From: Vacuolonema iberomarrocanum LEGE 07170
Lineage (GTDB): Bacteria; Cyanobacteriota; Cyanobacteriia; Elainellales; Elainellaceae
Assembly: GCA_015207365.1 (NCBI GenBank)
Contig: JADEXA010000064.1
Location: 1 to 39,353, forward strand
Direction of reading: 5' to 3'
Length of the DNA: 39,353 nt
Shown here: piece after piece, positions 18,438-25,951 of the stretch
Position numbering within the stretch: position 1 is the stretch's first letter
Layout of the letters: the number at the start of each line of letters is the position of its first letter
Position numbers and translations under genes: made by a program
Notes under the pieces: model-generated
The model's input: only the letters and a program-made list of their open reading frames with translations
What the model was told of the DNA's origin: nothing
Database searches by the model: none

Positions 18438-19041
18438 TTAATTTGACTCCGCTTTGGGGAAAATGACATCTTCATAGATTTGTGCCAAAGAAATCTCTAG
18501 GCTCACGCTGTTGAGAATTAGATCTTCCTCAGCTAAGGACAACTCATGCGGCTCACTCATGGCACTCACGAGTTCCCAGTTGTCTCGCTCGTTGCGGCGA
18601 TAGCATTCCACCATGAAGCGATCGGGGTTGATTAAAACATATTCTTGCAATGTTTCGATTTGGCGGTAGTGATGAAACTTGTGTCCGCGATCGCGAGCCT
18701 CTGTAGATTCCAACAATACCTCCACCACAAGACAAGGAAAACGGATATAGCTGCGGGCTGCGCGATCGCGCTCGTCACAAGTCACGGTAACGTCGGGATA
18801 AAAGAATGGGCCATCGTCAGATATGGCAACCTTTGCATCACCACTCAAAACCTTGCAGTTTCGTCCCCCGCAGATGGGGGCTTAACAATGCCACCAAGTT
18901 AACAGCAATTTGGTTGTGGGGAATGGTTCCCCCCGTCGTCGCCATAACCTTACCCTCAGCATATTCATACCGGATAGGCTGTGTGGCTTCCCAATCCAGA
19001 TATTCAGAAGGTGTGAGTGTAGGTTGAGGTTGAGCGACCAT
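18438..19041 (-). pseudogene. Uma2-family putative endonuclease gene, frameshifted
   Basis: Two minus-strand pieces form one Uma2 (DUF820) protein. The first (19041 down to about 18862) reads MVAQPQPTLTPSEYLDWE to LLSPHLRGTK, then shifts into a short wrong tail. The second continues from CKVLSGDAKVAI with PDVTVT, LVVEVL and K/H residues to a stop at 18438. Removing one base from the run at about 18857-18861 restores a continuous protein of about 200 aa. The PD...ExL...K pattern is that of the PD-(D/E)xK nuclease fold assigned to Uma2. It is either a recent pseudogene or a sequencing error. It is divergent from the intact Uma2 gene at 19241. Confidence 0.85.
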
Positions 19042-19240
19042 TTCTTGTCTCCAAACAATTAGCGCAACCGTTTATTTAATTTGATTTTATCGATCTTTAG
19101 ATAGGGTAAAACTGGCGTAGATGGCTTACTGGGAATTCTTGTGCGCGATCGCGCGTTCATTATGGTTACCGCCTGAAGGTCATCGCCCTGTGAAGTAGGA
19201 TCTGAACAGAAAGTTTGATCAGCGATAGAGAGTTCAAGTC

Positions 19241-19792
19241 ATGCGGACACTAACCAAATGGTCGGTTGCAGACTATCAGCGGATGCGAGATCTGGGCATT
19301 CTCGATCACCGTCGCTGCGAACTCATCCATGGAGAAATTTGGGATATGGCCCCAGAGGGAGAATTTCATCGATTTGTGAATCATCGGGGAGCTAAATACC
19401 TCCGCGACATCATGAAGGGTAAAGCAGAGATTTTTGAAGCGCATCCCATCACGCTTGCTGAGTCTGAGCCACAGCCCGATCTTGCCATCGTTCGCCTGCC
19501 CGATACGCGCTATCTGAAGCACCATCCCTATCCCGACGATATTTATTGGCTTATTGAGGTGGCAGACACAACCCTGACTTACGACATAGACACTAAACGA
19601 ACGCTCTATGCTGAGGCGGGGATTCAAGAGTACTGGGTCATTGATATTGCTGGAAGGCAACTGATTGTGTTTAGAGACGTGCACAATGGCAATTTTCTAA
19701 CTCAGGATATGGTTGACAGCGGCATCATTTACCCAATTGCATTTCCCGATGTGGCGATCGAGGTTCAGCAATTAGTCAGCATCCCAGCCTGA
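19241..19792 (+). CDS. Uma2-family putative endonuclease
   Basis: A 183-aa protein of the Uma2 (DUF820) family, which is hugely expanded in cyanobacteria. It has a predicted restriction-endonuclease-like fold and no well-established role. Seen: CELIHGEIWDMAPEGEFH near the N-terminus, QPDLAIVR (PD at 79-80), WLIEVADTTL (E106) and TKRTLYAEAGIQEYWVID (K119), giving an intact PD-(D/E)xK set. It is transcribed away from the frameshifted Uma2 gene. The 19042-19240 spacer probably carries both promoters, but no clear -35/-10 pair can be assigned. Confidence 0.9.
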   Translation: MRTLTKWSVADYQRMRDLGILDHRRCELIHGEIWDMAPEGEFHRFVNHRGAKYLRDIMKGKAEIFEAHPITLAESEPQPDLAIVRLPDTRYLKHHPYPDDIYWLIEVADTTLTYDIDTKRTLYAEAGIQEYWVIDIAGRQLIVFRDVHNGNFLTQDMVDSGIIYPIAFPDVAIEVQQLVSIPA

Positions 19793-19856
19793 TGACTGTG
19801 CGATCGCACCAGTCTTGGATTGACTTAGGATATTTGTCGGTTGATGTACACAGAAC

Positions 19857-20345
19857 TTATGTCATCAGCCGCAACAAATCAAACTCTTTGCGGATATCCA
19901 AAAGAGACTGATCAAGCAACGGTTCAAACGTCAGAAACGGGAGTCGTTTCTCCCAATTGCGAGTCTTGAACCAAATGGGAATGAGGTCTATAACCACTCC
20001 AGGAAGTACCTTCAAGACGGCTCCATAGAGCCAGAACTTTCCCTTCTCTTTGACCATGTCTTCATACATCACGTCAACGGCAGGCGAGTTTTTCATTTTC
20101 AGGTAAGTTTGAAACGTGCATTCACTCGTCCACCAAAACAGGGGCAGAATTTTGAGCTCATCGTGCATCCCTGTATCGCAGCCATAAATCACATGGCCGA
20201 CATCATGCGCGTGCAATATTTTCGCGAAATCTGAAGGTTGCGTTGCCGGATCGGTGACATGCGAATTAAGCGTGTAGTACTCTGCAAGCCCTTCACGCAG
20301 GGTTTGAGCACTGTGTTTGTCCATGTAGCGAGGTTTCTGGCTCAT
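19857..20345 (-). CDS. Coq4-like protein with HDxxH-x11-E metal motif
   Basis: A 162-aa protein. HDVGH (47-51) followed by exactly 11 residues and then E63 matches the HDxxHx11E zinc-ligand motif known in Coq4, a ubiquinone-biosynthesis protein. The rest is mixed alpha-helical, with aromatic and hydrophobic stretches (LPLFWWTSE, VVIDLIPIWF) that could dock on membranes. Cyanobacteria make plastoquinone rather than ubiquinone, so the role is open. The frame is open to 20390, but that would run across the operator palindrome. The ATG at 20345 leaves the palindrome intergenic and starts MSQKPRYMDK. It is divergent from and probably repressed by the TetR regulator at 20389. Confidence 0.6.
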   Translation of the reverse strand: MSQKPRYMDKHSAQTLREGLAEYYTLNSHVTDPATQPSDFAKILHAHDVGHVIYGCDTGMHDELKILPLFWWTSECTFQTYLKMKNSPAVDVMYEDMVKEKGKFWLYGAVLKVLPGVVIDLIPIWFKTRNWEKRLPFLTFEPLLDQSLLDIRKEFDLLRLMT

Positions 20346-20355
20346 TATATTTCGA

Positions 20356-20372
20356 TACGATACTGTATCGTA
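20356..20372. promoter_or_regulatory. TetR-type operator palindrome
   Basis: TACGATACTGTATCGTA is a perfect 8-bp inverted repeat with a single central base, in the 43-bp gap between two divergent start codons (20345 minus and 20389 plus). Length and symmetry are typical of a TetR dimer site, and its position would let one protein control both genes. Confidence 0.85.
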
Positions 20373-20388
20373 AATTATCATAGCACCC

Positions 20389-20967
20389 ATGAATGATGCC
20401 AGAAAGAAATCACCAGGAAGACCTCGCAGCGCAGCGTCTCATCAGGCCATGCTGAAAGCCACGCTGGAGTTGTTGGCCGAAGCTGGCTTCGAGGCAATGA
20501 GCATTGAGGCGATCGCCACTCGTGCGGGTGTCGGGAAAACAACCATCTATCGTCGATATAAGGGCAAGGAGGAATTAGTCGCTGATGCCATTGAGAGTTT
20601 GCGAGAAGAGGTGATCATTCCCGATACGGGTAGCTTTTGGAGTGATATCGATGCGCTGATCGAAAATGCAGCTCAAATTACCCTCACCCCACTGGGTCGG
20701 CAAACGGTGGCCATGATTATTAGCAGTGCCGCCAGCAACCCTGCATTCGCTCAAATTTATTGGGAAAAATATCTACAGCCCCGACGACAAACCTTTGCCG
20801 TTGTAATCGACCGGGCGAAAGCAAGAAATGACGTTCAACAAGACCTGGACCCAGGGTTGGTTTTCGACACGATGAGTGGACTCATGCTCTATGCGTTGCT
20901 CTTTCCACCCATATCAGAGTCTTGGGAGGCTTACGTCCGCCGCGGCCTAGGCATGCTGTTTGAATAA
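20389..20967 (+). CDS. TetR/AcrR-family transcriptional regulator
   Basis: A 192-aa regulator. Residues 14-62 form the TetR helix-turn-helix: AMLKATLELLAEAGFEAMSI, AIATRAGVGKTTIYRRYKGKEEL. The remaining ~130 residues are an all-helical ligand-binding and dimerisation domain of the AcrR C-terminal type. The basic SPGRPRSAASH lead-in is common in this group. It begins 17 bp after a perfect palindrome shared with the divergent Coq4-like gene, so autorepression and repression of that gene are likely, released by an unknown small molecule. There is no clear ribosome-binding site. Confidence 0.93.
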   Translation: MNDARKKSPGRPRSAASHQAMLKATLELLAEAGFEAMSIEAIATRAGVGKTTIYRRYKGKEELVADAIESLREEVIIPDTGSFWSDIDALIENAAQITLTPLGRQTVAMIISSAASNPAFAQIYWEKYLQPRRQTFAVVIDRAKARNDVQQDLDPGLVFDTMSGLMLYALLFPPISESWEAYVRRGLGMLFE

Positions 20968-21075
20968 GTTTGCGACAAATCCCAGCAGTCAACGCTGCGG
21001 CTATCAGAACAAGGTTTACTATTGAGGATCACCTCAAGGTGGGGCGATCGCCGTTGGCAATTGCAAAACCTGAGG

Positions 21076-21106
21076 TTGCAAAAGGTGGGGGCGCATCAGG
21101 TATAAT
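21076..21106 (+). promoter_or_regulatory. Candidate speD promoter
   Basis: A consensus -10 TATAAT lies at 21101-21106, with TTGCAA at 21076-21081 as a possible -35 (19-bp spacing, slightly long). If used, the transcript would have a leader of about 140 nt holding the MITE-like palindrome at 21145-21241. The gap from 20968 shows no gene. Confidence 0.5.
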
Positions 21107-21144
21107 CCATTCTCACATTTTGTAGATTTCTGTCTGGCCAATTA

Positions 21145-21241
21145 ATAGCGCTATGCGCGTTGGTTAAGTCCGGTTGTGTGTGGGCGCGTCGCGCCCACAC
21201 ACAACCAACTCTTTACTTGATGCGGTTGCACACCGCTATAG
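21145..21241. repeat. MITE-like palindromic element, family F2 (copy A)
   Basis: A 97-bp element with ends AATAGCGCTATGCGCG and GCACACCGCTATAG that are inverted relative to each other, and a central perfect 17-bp palindrome (21172-21188 and 21190-21206, GGTTGTGTGTGGGCGCG and its complement). Copy B at 25344-25442 is the same element in opposite orientation, and a truncated copy starts at 39227. It lies 11 bp before the speD start codon. Confidence 0.85.
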
Positions 21242-21251
21242 GGGATAGGTA

Positions 21252-21677
21252 ATGATGCATTTACCATCTGGCCAATTGGGGGATAGACCACTTTCTCCCG
21301 TTGGCCGCCATTGCATTCTTGAGTTATACGATTGCCCTGCGGGGCTGCTCAATGATGGAGCGCTCATCCGCTCGCTCTTACGAGAGTCTGCCGACCTTGC
21401 CAAGTCAACCTTTCTGGGGGATCTGATGCATAAATTTGACCCTCAAGGTATTACGGCGTTGGCACTGCTGGCAGAATCCCACATTTCCATTCACACCTGG
21501 CCTGAAAAAGGGTATGCGGCAGTCGATGTTTTTACCTGTGGCAACCACACCGAGCCGGAAGCGGCCTGCCACCATTTCATTCACAGACTCCAGGCGGGTC
21601 GTCATTCTCTCTGCACGTTGCCGCGCGAGACGCCGTTTTCTGTAACAGACGCCTTTGCTCGTCCGAAGACGGCTTGA
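21252..21677 (+). CDS. speD: S-adenosylmethionine decarboxylase proenzyme
   Basis: A 141-aa pyruvoyl enzyme that decarboxylates S-adenosylmethionine to supply aminopropyl groups for polyamine synthesis. Seen: ESHISIHTWPEKGYAAVDVFTCG. The proenzyme self-cleaves between E75 and S76, and Ser76 becomes the pyruvoyl group. H81 and C96 are the conserved processing and catalytic residues. The length fits the short bacterial class 1B type. It starts about 10 bp after a MITE-like element, preceded by an AGGTA. The aminopropyltransferase gene follows at 21795, consistent with one pathway. Confidence 0.96.
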   Translation: MMHLPSGQLGDRPLSPVGRHCILELYDCPAGLLNDGALIRSLLRESADLAKSTFLGDLMHKFDPQGITALALLAESHISIHTWPEKGYAAVDVFTCGNHTEPEAACHHFIHRLQAGRHSLCTLPRETPFSVTDAFARPKTA

Positions 21678-21794
21678 GTTCTATCGGTGGAAGCAGATTG
21701 AGGCTGGGCGATCGCCCAGGTGCAGCCAACGCTTTGGCAATGGGGCTCACCCATCAAGCTTTCCAAAATCCACAATCTAAAATCCAAAATTGAC

Positions 21795-22736
21795 ATGGCT
21801 GGCACAACCTTGCAGGCTGACTTCTGGCTCAGCGAATACATTACGCCCTGGGATCTGTACGCCCACGGCATCACGCGCATCCTTGCTCACCGACAAACGC
21901 CATTTCAGGAAATGTATGTGGTGGAAACGGGAGCCTACGGCAAAGCACTGGTGCTGGATGGCAAGTGGCAGTCTTGCACGGGCGATGAGTTTTTGTATCA
22001 CGAAGGCTTGGTGCATCCGGCGATGATTGCCCAGGGTGCGCCCCGGCGGGTGTTGGTGTTGGGGGGCGGCGAAGGGGCGACGGTGCGGGAAGTGCTGCGC
22101 TGGCGGTCCGTGGAGCGGGTGGTGATGGTGGATATCGACGGTGAGGTGGTGGCAGCCTGTCGAGAGTGGTTGCCCGAAATGCACCAGGGTGCGCTAGAGG
22201 ATGCGCGGGTGGAGGTGGTGATTGGGGATGCGCTGGAGTTTATCGCTAACACTGAGGAGCGATGGGATGTGATTATTTCGGATCTGACAGACCCCATTGA
22301 GTCTGGGCCAGCCTTTCAGTTGTTTACCCAGGAGCATTATCGACAGGTGCAGTCGGTACTGGCTCCCGATGGATTTCTGGCGCTCCAGGCGGGGCCAACG
22401 GCTCCCGCCGAAATGCATCTCCACACCCGCCTGGTTAAAACGGTGGGTAGTGTGTTTCATCAGGCGCAGTCGTACCTATGCCATGCCATGAGCTTTGGCT
22501 CACCGCTGGGGTTCATCCTGGCATCGCCCCGCTCCTTTTCCACCCGTCCCGATCCGGTGGCAGTCGATCGCCTATTAGCTGAGCAAACCATAGGAGGGTT
22601 GCGGCTGGTGGATGGTGAAACGCTGCTGGGTATGCTGCAAACCCCAAAACATCTGCGGGAGGCGATCGCCCAAGAGACCCAAATCTACACCCTGAGTGCT
22701 CCACCAAAGCCCTTTGGGAAAGGGTCACTATCGTGA
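21795..22736 (+). CDS. speE: Aminopropyltransferase (spermidine / thermospermine synthase family)
   Basis: A 313-aa enzyme that transfers the aminopropyl group of decarboxylated SAM to a polyamine. Seen: DGKWQS (55-60), DEFLYHEGLVHPAM (64-77), the SAM-binding loop VLGGGEGAT (88-96), the acidic DIDGE (113-117) and DLTDPIESGPA (163-173), then LQAGP (197-201). From memory of the families, YHEGLVHPA, DPIEgGP and QAGP follow the plant ACL5 (thermospermine synthase) pattern rather than YQEMIAHLP of classical spermidine synthase. So the product may be thermospermine. The start is the ATG at 21795; the frame is open to 21720, but the extra part crosses an A-rich AAATCCAAAAT-type spacer. It follows speD directly. 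Confidence 0.92.
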   Translation: MAGTTLQADFWLSEYITPWDLYAHGITRILAHRQTPFQEMYVVETGAYGKALVLDGKWQSCTGDEFLYHEGLVHPAMIAQGAPRRVLVLGGGEGATVREVLRWRSVERVVMVDIDGEVVAACREWLPEMHQGALEDARVEVVIGDALEFIANTEERWDVIISDLTDPIESGPAFQLFTQEHYRQVQSVLAPDGFLALQAGPTAPAEMHLHTRLVKTVGSVFHQAQSYLCHAMSFGSPLGFILASPRSFSTRPDPVAVDRLLAEQTIGGLRLVDGETLLGMLQTPKHLREAIAQETQIYTLSAPPKPFGKGSLS

Positions 22737-22850
22737 TGTGGAATCAGCGGGAAAGCAGGTTCAGCTCTGCGATAGACTGTTTGACGTGAGCAATAGCCGT
22801 ATTGAATGCGGTTGTAAACCATCGTTTTGAAGGGGTTGGGCGATCGCGTT

Positions 22851-25004
22851 ATGGCGACATTCTTGCTAGAAGTGGGAACCGAAGAACTGCCAGCGAGCTT
22901 TGTGGCAAGTGCTATAGACCAGTGGCGATCGCGCATTCCCGCCGATTTAAAGGAGCAGTTCCTCGACCCCAGCGACATTCAGGTGTACGGTACGCCCCGT
23001 CGCTTGGCCGTTGTGATTGAGGGCTTGCCAGAGCGCCAAGCGGATCGCGAAGAAGAGGTTAAAGGCCCCTCGGTAAAAGCCGCTTTCAAAGAGGGTAAGC
23101 CAACGAAAGCGGCTGAAGGATTTGCCCGTTCCCGTGGCGTCTCGGTGGATGACTTTGAGACGCGGCAGACCGAGAAAGGCGAGTTCATCTTTGTCACCCT
23201 GAAGATTCCTGGTCGCCCCACCGCCGAATTGCTGACGGAGCTGATTCCCCCATGGATTTTTGGGCTAGAGGGCAAGCGGTTTATGCGCTGGGGCGATGGT
23301 GACCAGCGGTTTTCCCGTCCCGTGCGCTGGTTGGTGGCATTGCTCGATGCCGAAGTCCTGCCGCTGACGATGGAAAACGGTGCAGAAGCGGTGACGAGCG
23401 ATCGCCGTTCCGAAGCCCATCGCGTCCTGCACCCTGACCCCATCTCCATTCCCACCGCTAGTGCCTATCTCGAAACCTTGCGATCGGCCTTTGTGGAACC
23501 CGATCCAGCGCAGCGGCGCGAAACTATCGAGTCCCAAGCCACAGCGGTTGCTGCCGAGGTGGGGGGTGTGGCCGTCATTGACCCCGACTTGCTGGAGGAG
23601 GTGACCGACCTAGTGGAATATCCCACTGCTGTTGTCGGTCGATTTGAGCCGGAATTTTTGGAAGTGCCCGCCGAAGTGCTGGTGATGGAAATGGAAAGCC
23701 ATCAGCGCTATTTCCCCGTGGTCAAAGAAGCCGGATCAAAGGAACTGCTGCCCTACTTCATCACCGTGTCCAATGGCGACCCGGCCAAAGCAGATATCAT
23801 TGCCGAGGGCAACGGACGGGTGATTCGGGCGCGGCTGTCCGATGGGCGATACTTTTTCGATGTGGATCGCAAAAAGCCTCTGGAAGACTACCTGCCCCAA
23901 CTCGAAACCGTCACCTTCCAGGAAGACCTGGGTTCGATGCGGCAGAAGGTCGATCGCATTGTGCAAATTGCCGGACATATCGCGCGGCAATTGGAACTGG
24001 CAGAAGGCGATCGCGCTACCATCCAACGGGCAGCGCTCCTTTGCAAAGCGGATCTGGTCACCCAAATGGTGGGCGAGTTTCCCGAGTTGCAAGGGGTAAT
24101 GGGGCAAAAGTATGCCCTTGCCAGCAACGAACCCTCCGCTGTTGCCGATGCCGTCTTCGAGCATTACCTCCCCCGTGGAGCTGCCGATGAGATGCCCCAA
24201 ACCCTGGCAGGGCAAGTCGTGGGAATCAGCGATCGCCTCGACACCCTAGTTGGCATCTTCAGCCTGGGAATGCTGCCCACGGGTTCCTCCGACCCCTTCG
24301 CCCTGCGCCGCGCCGCCAACGCCATTGTCAGCATCACCTGGGACGCCAATTTGGGGCTGAACCTGGAGCAATTGCTGGAGCAGGTGATGGCAGACTTCGT
24401 TGCTGCGAACCTGCTGCTGGAAAGTAAGGTCGAAACCTTGCGTGACCAACTGCGCGCCTTCTTCCTACAACGGGTGCGTACCCTCCTGGAAGAACGCGGC
24501 ATTGACTACGACCTGAACAACGCGGTGCTGGGCGAAGCCGATCGCGACTATGCCGAGCGAGCCTTGCAAGACTTGCTGGATGTGCGCGATCGCGCTCAGT
24601 TCCTCCAATCCATCCGCGAAAACGGTGCGCTCGATCGCATCTATGAAACCGTCAACCGCTCCGCCCGCCTCGCCAAGCAGGGCGACCTCGGCTTCGATGC
24701 CCTCGATCCCGCTCCTCTCATCCAACCCAAACTTTTCGAGAAAACGTCAGAGCAGGGTTTCTACGACTCCTTGGTCAAACTCTTGCCGCAAACCCAAGCG
24801 GCGCAAGCCGAGCGGGATTACCAAAAACTGATCGATGCCCTAGAAGCCATCACCCCTACCGTCAACAACTTCTTCGATGGCGAAGATAGCGTCCTGGTTA
24901 TGGCCGACGACCCCGATGTGCGCCGCAACCGCCTCACCCTACTGGGGCTACTCCGCAACCACGCACGGGTACTGGCAGATTTTGGGGCAATTGTTAAAAG
25001 CTAA
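22851..25004 (+). CDS. glyS: Glycyl-tRNA synthetase beta subunit
   Basis: A 717-aa beta chain of the heterotetrameric bacterial-type glycyl-tRNA synthetase, which binds tRNA-Gly and works with the catalytic alpha chain (glyQ, not in this window). Diagnostic beginning: TFLLEVGTEELPASFV. Also seen: GTPRRLAV, PRPVRWLVAL, EMESHQRYFPV, ARLSDGRYFFDVD and the C-terminal anticodon-binding region with FFDGEDSVLVMADD and NRLTLLGLL. I chose the ATG at 22851, which gives the standard N-terminus, over 22827. Full length and intact. The 114-bp gap upstream has no clear promoter motif. Confidence 0.97.
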   Translation: MATFLLEVGTEELPASFVASAIDQWRSRIPADLKEQFLDPSDIQVYGTPRRLAVVIEGLPERQADREEEVKGPSVKAAFKEGKPTKAAEGFARSRGVSVDDFETRQTEKGEFIFVTLKIPGRPTAELLTELIPPWIFGLEGKRFMRWGDGDQRFSRPVRWLVALLDAEVLPLTMENGAEAVTSDRRSEAHRVLHPDPISIPTASAYLETLRSAFVEPDPAQRRETIESQATAVAAEVGGVAVIDPDLLEEVTDLVEYPTAVVGRFEPEFLEVPAEVLVMEMESHQRYFPVVKEAGSKELLPYFITVSNGDPAKADIIAEGNGRVIRARLSDGRYFFDVDRKKPLEDYLPQLETVTFQEDLGSMRQKVDRIVQIAGHIARQLELAEGDRATIQRAALLCKADLVTQMVGEFPELQGVMGQKYALASNEPSAVADAVFEHYLPRGAADEMPQTLAGQVVGISDRLDTLVGIFSLGMLPTGSSDPFALRRAANAIVSITWDANLGLNLEQLLEQVMADFVAANLLLESKVETLRDQLRAFFLQRVRTLLEERGIDYDLNNAVLGEADRDYAERALQDLLDVRDRAQFLQSIRENGALDRIYETVNRSARLAKQGDLGFDALDPAPLIQPKLFEKTSEQGFYDSLVKLLPQTQAAQAERDYQKLIDALEAITPTVNNFFDGEDSVLVMADDPDVRRNRLTLLGLLRNHARVLADFGAIVKS

Positions 25005-25016
25005 CTTGGAAGGGTA

Positions 25017-25250
25017 ATGCAAACTCTGAACCTGAACGAAACAACCACAGCCTGGACTAAGCTTTCCACTACGCTGTTTGTCCCCCACTCCGAGGTTGAC
25101 TACGATCGTTTAGTTACACTCTTAGATCAACTGATCGATCAAGTAGGTGAAAATATAGACCATCCTCTTGCATCCATGATGGAAGTTATTGGTGTGCTCA
25201 TCGAAAGCTATGAGACACAACATGTTCCTGAGTTGCAAGAAACAGCTTGA
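25017..25250 (+). CDS. Small protein resembling the N-terminal part of HigA-type antitoxins
   Basis: A 77-aa acidic protein, 12 bp after glyS, with AAGGG just upstream of the ATG. The pattern YDRLVTLLDQLIDQVGENIDHPLASMMEVIGVLIESYETQHVPEL resembles the helical N-terminus of HigA-like antitoxins (LLDxLxxxVGExxxHPLxxxLxxLxxLIExYE), but the helix-turn-helix that would follow is absent and no toxin gene is adjacent. It may be a remnant, a solitary helical protein, or a partner of a distant protein. Low certainty on function, moderate on being real. Confidence 0.55.
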   Translation: MQTLNLNETTTAWTKLSTTLFVPHSEVDYDRLVTLLDQLIDQVGENIDHPLASMMEVIGVLIESYETQHVPELQETA

Positions 25251-25343
25251 CGGCAATAACTTTCATACTTGCAGGATAAATTCACATTAGCGTAATCCAT
25301 CGAAGCTATGGGTCAAACCTTGATTTGTGCTGTTCGATTTCAA

Positions 25344-25442
25344 CTATAGCGGTGTGCAACCGCATCAAGTACAGAAATGGTTGTGTGTGGGCGCGTCGCG
25401 CCCACACACAACCGTACTTACCTAACGCGCACAGCGCTATAG
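25344..25442. repeat. MITE-like palindromic element, family F2 (copy B)
   Basis: A 99-bp element with inverted ends CTATAGCGGTGTGC and GCGCACAGCGCTATAG, and a central perfect 17-bp palindrome (25379-25395 and 25397-25413) identical to that of copy A. It is in reverse orientation to copy A. Its right end contains the stop codon of the nuclease-like gene (25418-25420). 25251-25343 shows no gene. Confidence 0.88.
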
Positions 25443-25951
25443 TTGAATTTTGTTCCTATATATTTGCTATAGGAAGCAATCTTTCGCACCTCGGATAAAG
25501 GAATAGGAATACCGAGGGTTTTATAGCTTGAGTTCTGTACCTCTTTGTCCACTATATTTTCTCGGCTTTGCCAGATAAGATTCCTCAACATTCCAGGCTT
25601 TACTACCAAAACTTCCATATCCGGAAGTAAGAAAATCCAGTAATCAGCTTGAGATTGCCAACCCCAACCAGGTAAGTTATTTCTGTCAATGGATACAGTC
25701 TCAAAGAAGAGATTGCCAGTCCTCGAAGAAGCAATATCAAACTTGTATTCCACATTCACTGTAGTGCTATCATGGCGCATTACAATGCGGTCAATTCCTA
25801 TATCTTGATATTTTCTGACTTCTGAGACATCTAGAATTTTGTAATTCTTTTGAAGCCAATTATCAAGGATAATCTCACCCATTTTTCCCATAGAATTTTG
25901 AGTTCTAAAGCTATAAGGTTTACCGGGACTATTCAATCGTGTTTTCAGCAT
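25418..25951 (-). CDS. Putative PD-(D/E)xK-fold nuclease
   Basis: A 177-aa protein I do not recognise as a named family. The layout fits a restriction-endonuclease-like fold: GKMGEIILDNWLQKN (E26), GIDRIV (D54), then VNVEYKFD (E68-x-K70). Downstream, GWGWQSQADYWIFLL resembles the strand and helix after the catalytic core in several restriction-like nucleases. Low GC compared with glyS and tkt suggests transfer. The start overlaps the preceding gene by 23 bp, so the two are probably co-translated. The last seven codons (YSAVRVR, stop) lie inside the F2 element, so the original C-terminus may have been replaced. Confidence 0.6.
   Translation of the reverse strand: MLKTRLNSPGKPYSFRTQNSMGKMGEIILDNWLQKNYKILDVSEVRKYQDIGIDRIVMRHDSTTVNVEYKFDIASSRTGNLFFETVSIDRNNLPGWGWQSQADYWIFLLPDMEVLVVKPGMLRNLIWQSRENIVDKEVQNSSYKTLGIPIPLSEVRKIASYSKYIGTKFNYSAVRVR

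Noticed and set aside
22780..22785. TTGACG as a -35 box for glyS
   Set aside because: No -10-like hexamer at the proper distance.
21172..25413. Repeated GGTTGTGTGTGGGCGCG units as a CRISPR
   Set aside because: Only two distant copies in opposite orientation, no regularly spaced spacers and no cas genes.
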